Assembly: GCF_030316845.1 (NCBI RefSeq)
Contig: NZ_JASZYS010000003.1
Coordinates: forward strand, 1 to 64,000
Reading direction: 5' to 3'
DNA: 64,000 nt
Source: Variovorax davisae
Lineage (GTDB): Bacteria > Pseudomonadota > Gammaproteobacteria > Burkholderiales > Burkholderiaceae_C
Positions 61,311-64,000 of this stretch are shown here, piece by piece. Under the pieces are notes generated by a model, which was given only the letters and a program-made list of their open reading frames with translations, was not told the origin of the DNA and searched no databases. The position numbers and the translations under genes are program-made. Each line of letters opens with the position of its first letter. Positions within the stretch are counted from its first letter, which is position 1.

Positions 61311-62204
61311 TCAGTCGCCCGGCGCGTCCTGCCCGTCGCGGGCGATGATCTCGTAGAGCGCCGGGTAGTAGCGGTCGCCCCAGCCGGCGTCGACGGCCCG
61401 CTGCAGCGTGGACGCGCTTTCGCGCGCCATGGCTGCATCGAGCCCCGCAGTCTCTGCGAGTTCGAGCGCCAAGCTCACGTCCTTGAGCGCATAGCGCGTC
61501 GCGAAGCGGCCTTTCTCATAGGCGCGCGGCTGCAGCGCCTGGCGCCCCTGCACGCGCGCGGCGCGGCTATCGGCCGAGCCCAACTCGATGGCGTCGAGCA
61601 GCACCGAGGCCTCGACCTTGTGCGCCCGAGCGACCGCCACCGCCTCGGCCAGCGCTTGCACCGCTTCGAAGAGCACGGTGTTGTGCAGGATCTTGACCAC
61701 CTGTCCGCTGCCGGTGCCGCCGCAATGCGTGATGTCGGTGCCCATGCAGCAGAAGTAGGGCATCAGCGCGGCCACGTCTTCGGCGTCTCCGCCCACCATG
61801 ATGCTGAGCGTGCCTTCGATGGCCGCGGCCGGCATGCGCGCTACCGGCGCATCGACATAGCGATGTCCGGCTGCCGCCACCCGCGCGGCGATGGCGTGCG
61901 TCGCGGCGACCGATGTGGTTCCCATGTCGACCAGCAGTCGCCCGCCCTCGAGCCCGAGCCAGCCCGCCAGCACCGCGTCGGCCACGGCCTGTGCCGCCTG
62001 CGCGCTCGCCAGGCACATGAAGACGACCGTGGCCTCACGCGCCAGTTCGGCCGGCGACGAAGCCGTCACCGCCCCGCGTTCGGCCAGCCGCCGCATCGGT
62101 GCACCGTCGAGGTCGTTGCACAGCACGCGTTCGCCGCTTTTTGCCGCGAGGTTGGCGCACATGGGCTCGCCCATAACGCCCAGGCCGATAAAACCGATCG
62201 GCAT
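61311..62204 (-). CDS. 3-hydroxyisobutyrate-dehydrogenase-family oxidoreductase
   Basis: A 297-residue beta-hydroxyacid dehydrogenase. The Rossmann start is IGFIGLGVMGEPMCANLA (GxGxxG), the substrate loop is RYVDAPVARMPAAAIEGTLS (family DAPVSGG-type, here with ARM), and the catalytic Lys is in GTGSGQVVKILHNTVLFEA. The altered substrate loop hints at an unusual hydroxy-acid. It oxidises a 3-hydroxy acid or reduces a tartronate-semialdehyde-like compound. It abuts the ALDH gene (1 bp apart), suggesting alcohol and aldehyde steps in sequence. Confidence 0.92.
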   Translation of the reverse strand: MPIGFIGLGVMGEPMCANLAAKSGERVLCNDLDGAPMRRLAERGAVTASSPAELAREATVVFMCLASAQAAQAVADAVLAGWLGLEGGRLLVDMGTTSVAATHAIAARVAAAGHRYVDAPVARMPAAAIEGTLSIMVGGDAEDVAALMPYFCCMGTDITHCGGTGSGQVVKILHNTVLFEAVQALAEAVAVARAHKVEASVLLDAIELGSADSRAARVQGRQALQPRAYEKGRFATRYALKDVSLALELAETAGLDAAMARESASTLQRAVDAGWGDRYYPALYEIIARDGQDAPGD

Positions 62205-62205
62205 C

Positions 62206-63663
62206 TCAGAGCCCCACCATCACAGTCTTGGGTTCCTGGTAGGTGCGGATGCCGAAGAAGCCCTTCTCGCGCCCCGAGCCGCTTTCCTTGAAGCCACCGA
62301 AGGGCACCGACACGCTGAGCGTCTTGTAGGTGTTGATCCAGACCGTGCCCGCCTCGATCGCGCGTGCCACGCGCCAGGCCTTGGGAAAGTCCTGCGTCCA
62401 CACCCCCGCGGCCAGTCCGAAGAGCGTGTCGTTGGCCTGCGCCACGAGGTCGGCTTCGTTGTCGAAGGGAAGCACGCACAGCACCGGGCCGAACACCTCC
62501 TGCTGGCAGATGCGCGCGCTGTTGCTCACGTTGCCGAGGATGGTCGGCAGGAAGTAGGCGCCGTTGGCCAGGCGCGCGTCTCCGGGGCGGCTACCGCCGG
62601 CCAGCACCGTGGCGCCGTCCTCGCGCGCCATGTCGACCATGGTTTCGACCTTGTCCCGGTGGATGAAGGACGACAGCGGCGCGATCTGCGACTGCGCATC
62701 GTCCGGCGGCCCCACGCGCAGGGCATTGGTCGCCGTCGCCAGCTTCTGCACGAAGCCCTCATACACGCTGCGCTCCACGAACAGGCGCGTGCCCGCGATG
62801 CACGACTGCCCGGTCGACGAGAACACGCCGTGCAGCACGCCTTCGAGCGCCTTGTCCAGGTCGGCATCGGCGAACACGATGTGGGGCGACTTGCCGCCCA
62901 ACTCCAGCGCCACCGCGGCCATGCGGCCGGCTGCCTCGCGCGCGATGGCCTTGCCGGTGGCGGTGCCACCGGTGAAGGAAATCAGGCGTACGTCGGGGTG
63001 CGCTACCAGCGCGGTGCCGGTCTCGGCGCCCAGGCCGGTCACCACGTTGAAGATGCCAGGCGGCAGTCCCGCCTCCAGCGCGAGTTCGGCGATGCGCAGC
63101 GCGATCGTCGGCGTGAACTCCGAGGGCTTGAGCACCACCGCGTTGCCGGCGGCTAGCGCGGCGGCCACCTTTTGCGATTCGAGCGTGAGTGGCGAATTCC
63201 ATGGCGTGATCGCGGCCACCACGCCGTAGGGCTCGTACAGCACCATCGACAGGTGATCGCCGCGCGAGGGCGCGATCTCCGACGGCATGGTCTCGCAGAT
63301 CGCCGCGAAGTAGCGGTACGCCGCGGCGCCACCGGCGGCCTGCGTCACGCACTCGCGGCGCAGCTTGCCGTTCTCGCGCATCTGCCGGTCGGCAAGTTCC
63401 TCGGCGTTAACCTCAATCAGGTCGGCGATGCGGTGCAGGATAGCTGCGCGTTGGTGGGGCAGCATCTGCCGCCATTCGGGTCGCGCCTGCGCGGCCTTGG
63501 CGGTGCGCACCGCGAAGTCGACGTCGGCCTTGCTGGCCGCGCCGATCAGGCCGTTGCGCCCGCCGGTAGCGGGATTGATGGATTCGAAGGGCTGGCCCTG
63601 TCCGGTAGTCCAGGTCGACCCGATTAGGAAGGGGCGGACTGCCTGTGTGTGGTCTCCGTGCAT
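62206..63663 (-). CDS. Aldehyde dehydrogenase
   Basis: A 485-residue ALDH with AAITPWNSPLTLESQKVAAA, the catalytic Glu in ALELGGKSPHIVF and the nucleophile in SSTGQSCIAGTRLFV. The C-terminus SVPFGGFKESGSGREKGFFG is canonical. It is closer to the second ALDH (49971) than to the first. It is the first gene of the operon 63663 to 60291, with operator candidate C 110-124 bp upstream. Together with the neighbouring hydroxyacid dehydrogenase it could convert a hydroxy-aldehyde to a diacid. Confidence 0.93.
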   Translation of the reverse strand: MHGDHTQAVRPFLIGSTWTTGQGQPFESINPATGGRNGLIGAASKADVDFAVRTAKAAQARPEWRQMLPHQRAAILHRIADLIEVNAEELADRQMRENGKLRRECVTQAAGGAAAYRYFAAICETMPSEIAPSRGDHLSMVLYEPYGVVAAITPWNSPLTLESQKVAAALAAGNAVVLKPSEFTPTIALRIAELALEAGLPPGIFNVVTGLGAETGTALVAHPDVRLISFTGGTATGKAIAREAAGRMAAVALELGGKSPHIVFADADLDKALEGVLHGVFSSTGQSCIAGTRLFVERSVYEGFVQKLATATNALRVGPPDDAQSQIAPLSSFIHRDKVETMVDMAREDGATVLAGGSRPGDARLANGAYFLPTILGNVSNSARICQQEVFGPVLCVLPFDNEADLVAQANDTLFGLAAGVWTQDFPKAWRVARAIEAGTVWINTYKTLSVSVPFGGFKESGSGREKGFFGIRTYQEPKTVMVGL

Positions 63664-64000
63664 GGGGTTGCTCCGTGTGTAGCTATGTGAACAAAGGATG
63701 GCTGTGGCAGCGTGGCCGCCACCACGTGCATTGGCATGGTAGAAACAATCGAAGTTCTTCGAAAGTCAACAATTCCAATAGATGGAATGTTGAAGTCGCG
63801 TGAGATCGTGCGATCTGCTTGCCAACTACTCTCCCCGACGCAATGGGAATGGCCGCGCGCTTATCAAACGGCACCGGCGCCTGACACTGCTGGCTGCTCG
63901 CTATTGCTGACGATATGCGCTGATTCGTGGGCGCGTTGATGCGCGAGTGACGCCATTCCAGGCGGTCTTTGATATAGCGCAATGGATACCAAATCGAGTC
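63664..64000. other. Upstream region of the last operon, window end
   Basis: No gene is recognised in these 337 bp. The stretch 63740-63800 is AT-rich and carries operator C, and is probably the promoter of the aldehyde dehydrogenase operon. A 99-codon minus-strand frame covers part of it but has no ribosome site. The next gene must start beyond the window. Confidence 0.5.
63773..63787. promoter_or_regulatory. IclR-type operator candidate C
   Basis: TTCCAATAGATGGAA, with flanking A and T extending it to ATTCCAATAGATGGAAT. It is the most symmetric of the three TTCCR-N5-YGGAA sites, 110 bp upstream of the ALDH start at 63663. Confidence 0.7.

Noticed and set aside
60873..63156. Long plus-strand frames at 60.9-63.2 kb
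   Set aside because: Antisense shadows of Bug 3, the hydroxyacid dehydrogenase and the ALDH gene.

Overview
The window looks like chromosomal DNA of a GC-rich betaproteobacterium, most likely a Burkholderiales/Comamonadaceae member such as a Variovorax relative. The basis is codon use, the abundance of Bug (TctC-type) periplasmic binding proteins, the IclR/GntR-controlled catabolic operons and the KfrA-type remnants. This placement is inference from gene content, not from a marker gene. No rRNA, tRNA or CRISPR array was recognised.

Layout. (1) 0-3 kb: small exported or hypothetical genes and debris (a DASS transporter scrap, an IS3-type transposase scrap, a coiled-coil scrap). (2) 3-10 kb: a redox-type sensory block with a NarL-type response regulator, a CRP/FNR regulator, a stand-alone receiver and a large PAS histidine kinase, followed by a carbamate kinase and a broken DcaP-like porin. 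(3) 10-24 kb: envelope genes (low-complexity exported protein, DUF2092 protein, AI-2E permease, tripartite efflux operon, small K+ channel, OmpA protein, DUF3047 protein, lipoproteins, TAXI receptor). Several of these are preceded by FNR-like TTGAC-N4-GTCAA boxes. (4) 24-28 kb: a decayed accessory patch with a DUF5648 protein and a frameshifted PLL-type lectin between two fragments of IS5-family transposase. (5) 28-37.5 kb: a tightly packed eight-gene catabolic and ABC-uptake operon with a divergent GntR/FCD regulator and two matching operator-like sites. (6) 37.5-46.2 kb: a graveyard of plasmid or island genes (KfrA-like, LacI/PBP-like, DUF6998, tyrosine recombinase). The recombinase is interrupted by an IS5-family element, which is itself interrupted by an intact IS110/IS1111-type element. 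(7) 46.2-64 kb: catabolic operons with an MFS permease, three aldehyde dehydrogenases, SDR, AKR, NDP-forming acyl-CoA ligase, enoyl-CoA hydratase, 3-hydroxyisobutyrate-dehydrogenase-like enzyme, three Bug receptors, an MBL hydrolase and two paralogous IclR regulators.

How it works together. The sensory block resembles a FixL/FixJ/FixK-type cascade, and its FNR-like member is a good candidate to act on the boxes in the envelope region. In the last 18 kb, three copies of a 15-bp palindrome, TTCCR-N5-YGGAA, sit upstream of three separate operons. This makes a single IclR-controlled regulon the simplest reading. The substrates of both catabolic regions cannot be named from sequence alone.

The most unusual parts are the three-level nested insertion with precise junctions, the candidate bridge-RNA region of the IS1111-type element, the shared IclR operator, and the unassigned eight-gene operon. 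Frameshifts cluster in the accessory parts. Genuine decay is the likeliest cause, although a share of assembly indels cannot be excluded.
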